DNA of 64,000 nt from an uncultured beta proteobacterium. Its GTDB lineage: Bacteria > Pseudomonadota > Gammaproteobacteria > Burkholderiales > SG8-41. Positions 62,549 to 64,000 of this stretch are shown here, in pieces. Made by a program: the position numbers and the translations under genes. The stretch lies in NCBI GenBank assembly GCA_902825845.1, contig CADECM010000008.1, forward strand, positions 39,112 to 103,111, read 5' to 3'. The notes beneath the pieces were generated by a model. It worked only from the letters and a program-made list of their open reading frames with translations. It made no database searches and had not been told where the DNA came from. Positions within the stretch are counted from its first letter, which is position 1, and each line of letters opens with the position of its first letter.

Positions 62549-64000
62549 TTAGCGCAAATGATCAGCATGCCTTTGAATTATGTCGTGAACCTGCACCGGC
62601 TCAAACGCCACGTCCCAGCACCACGCACCGAAACCGCCTTTGGCATTGACGCCTTTCACCCACGCCTCCAGCGCCAAACGCTTGGCGCGATTTTGTTCAC
62701 TGTCTTCGCCCTTGATCTCCAGCACCAGTGTCTTGCCGTTGATCAGGCGGATCAGAAAATCGGGAACAAACCGCCGCCGCGCGCCGTTCCACAGATAGTA
62801 GATTTGAAACCCCAGGTGATCGTTTTTGGCATAAGCTGCTATCTGCTCGCTGGCCTCAAACAGGTTGGCAGCGTATTGCTCCCACGCACTGTCGGCAATC
62901 ATGTGGCTGATCTGCGAGCGCCGCGTGGGATGGCACACCCTGGTGGTGTACCAGGTGCGCATGTAAGCGGTTGAACCGATCGGAAATTCCTCGTCGAACA
63001 CCGGTTCGATACGTTCCTCGTTCTGCGGCACCACAAGGTGCAACAGGTGCTGCACCACGCGATCCATGTTGAGTGCCAGCAATATGCGCTGGCGCAGCGG
63101 CTCCTGATGAAACAGCGACGGAATCTCGATCTTGTCCGATACCAAGAACTGCTCCACCAGACGCACCAGTCGAAAAATCAAAAATTCGCGCGTGCCGGCA
63201 TAACGCCGTTGCATCTCGTCGTACGCTTTTTGCGCGGCATTGAATATCAGGCGTTGCTGGCGGAATGCCTCGGGCAGCGACTCCAGGTCAATCACATGAA
63301 TCTTGTCCCAATCGGTGGCGCCGCCGAGCGCCGGCGCAATCTCGGCTGAAATCGGCGTCTGCGCCGGGTCCAGCTTCAGTTTGTCGACCGTGGCCCAGTC
63401 CACCGCCAGCATCGGCCGCACCACCACGTCGATACGCAACACATTGGGCCAGCGAATCTCAAACACATTGCGCTCCGGCAGCGCCTCGACCGGCGTACTG
63501 GGCTTGGGCGGCGGCGGCGCCTCGCCACCCTCGCCCACGTCCTGAAAAATCGACAACGGCACGCCGAACACATTCACATATTCCGGCAAAAACAAACCAT
63601 CTTCATCGGTGTCGTAGGACACCCGCCGCAATCCGCGCCCGATCACCTGTTCGCACAGCAACTGGCTGGTAAACGCGCGCAGGCCCATGATGTGCGTCAC
63701 GTTCTTGGCGTCCCAGCCTTCGGACAGCATGGCGACCGACACCACGTTCTGCAAATCCTGCCCGGCGCTGTTGCGCTTGCCCACGTTGTCGACGATTTCG
63801 CGCAGCAATTCTTCCTTCTTCAAGCCTCGCAGCCGCGCCTTGCGGTCTTCGGGAATGTCGGCCGCCGCCACAATCGCCTGCAACCGTGCCTCGTAGTCCT
63901 TGTCCGCAGCGGCGGTTTCGCCAATCTCCGCCTTTTCCAGTACTCGCGAATCCACCCGCAGCGTGTGGTCGGGCGCGTGCAGTTCGGGCCAGTGCGCATT
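62549..64000 (-). CDS. Type III-like restriction enzyme R subunit / DEAD-box helicase, C-terminal part
   Basis: At least 483 residues; the reading frame stays open to the window edge, so the N-terminal part with Walker A lies outside. Present here are helicase motifs near the C-terminal RecA domain (SVAMLSEGWDAKNVTHI and QVIGRGLRR) and, at the end, a nuclease-type stretch with DFLIRLINGKTLVLEIKGED, a PD-(D/E)xK-like core. ATP-driven restriction of foreign DNA. The modification subunit is not in the window. Convergent with the FAD-linked dehydrogenase, 27 bp apart. Confidence 0.88.
   Translation of the reverse strand, partial: NAHWPELHAPDHTLRVDSRVLEKAEIGETAAADKDYEARLQAIVAAADIPEDRKARLRGLKKEELLREIVDNVGKRNSAGQDLQNVVSVAMLSEGWDAKNVTHIMGLRAFTSQLLCEQVIGRGLRRVSYDTDEDGLFLPEYVNVFGVPLSIFQDVGEGGEAPPPPKPSTPVEALPERNVFEIRWPNVLRIDVVVRPMLAVDWATVDKLKLDPAQTPISAEIAPALGGATDWDKIHVIDLESLPEAFRQQRLIFNAAQKAYDEMQRRYAGTREFLIFRLVRLVEQFLVSDKIEIPSLFHQEPLRQRILLALNMDRVVQHLLHLVVPQNEERIEPVFDEEFPIGSTAYMRTWYTTRVCHPTRRSQISHMIADSAWEQYAANLFEASEQIAAYAKNDHLGFQIYYLWNGARRRFVPDFLIRLINGKTLVLEIKGEDSEQNRAKRLALEAWVKGVNAKGGFGAWCWDVAFEPVQVHDIIQRHADHLR

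Overview
The window is GC-rich, densely coded bacterial chromosome. The gene content points to a betaproteobacterium, probably Burkholderiales: four Bug/TctC-type tripartite-tricarboxylate binding proteins, several CaiB/BaiF CoA-transferases, acyl-CoA dehydrogenases, split MaoC hydratases, MmgE/PrpD proteins and a DUF3567-like protein. That placement is inference from gene families; no rRNA or tRNA gene was seen to confirm it.

Layout. 13-1947: two oligopeptide-type ABC permeases (minus strand), truncated as a system by the window edge. 2605-7972: minus-strand operon of two CoA-transferases, a coupled acyl-CoA dehydrogenase pair and a YHS-like zinc protein. It diverges from 8369-10995 (HMG-CoA-lyase-like enzyme, two half-MaoC hydratases, a 90-aa protein; closed by a terminator at 11039). 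11238-15309: flavoprotein, enoyl-CoA hydratase and MmgE/PrpD protein. 15438-19485 (minus): gamma-glutamyl hydrolase-like amidotransferase, class V aminotransferase and the peptide-type ABC binding protein that may serve the permeases at the left edge. 19688-21013: MOP-superfamily transporter. 21461-30299: a second, partly paralogous catabolic block (acyl-CoA dehydrogenase, MmgE/PrpD, secreted M20 peptidase, HMG-lyase-like enzyme, CoA-binding protein, Bug protein, CoA-transferase).

30808-34163 (minus) is an isolated flippase plus asparagine-synthase pair of surface-polysaccharide type, flanked by long non-coding stretches. 35032-37507 holds an iron-ADH-like protein and two overlapping hotdog genes. 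37559-43772 mixes housekeeping and accessory genes: a GreB factor coupled to an HtrA-like protein without its catalytic His and Asp, an exonuclease/GIY-YIG fusion, a FecR-domain protein, a Bug protein and a class II aldolase. 43857-48345: DUF3567-like protein, DMT exporter, Ldh-type dehydrogenase, acyl-CoA dehydrogenase and SDR. 48362-52111: CoxE-like VWA protein, secreted His/Gly/Tyr/Pro protein, DNA-deoxyinosine glycosylase, MoxR/CoxD-like ATPase and MocA-like nucleotidyltransferase. 52439-62521 is mostly a hydroxyacid module: Bug protein, DUF1499 protein, hydroxypyruvate isomerase, TAXI-TRAP transporter, tartronate-semialdehyde reductase, TauD-type dioxygenase, Bug protein and FAD-linked 2-hydroxyacid dehydrogenase. 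62549-64000 is the C-terminal part of a type III-like restriction subunit that runs off the window.

Taken together the window is a catabolic region for organic acids: periplasmic capture (ABC, TTT, TAXI-TRAP), activation to CoA thioesters, oxidation, hydration and retro-aldol cleavage. No dedicated DNA-binding transcription regulator was recognised in it. The most unusual signal is a family of short AT-rich, non-palindromic dispersed repeats (core like TTTAAAAACAATAACTTACA, 13 copies found by eye, both strands). All copies lie between genes or at gene ends, and in two places a copy has become the start of a signal peptide.
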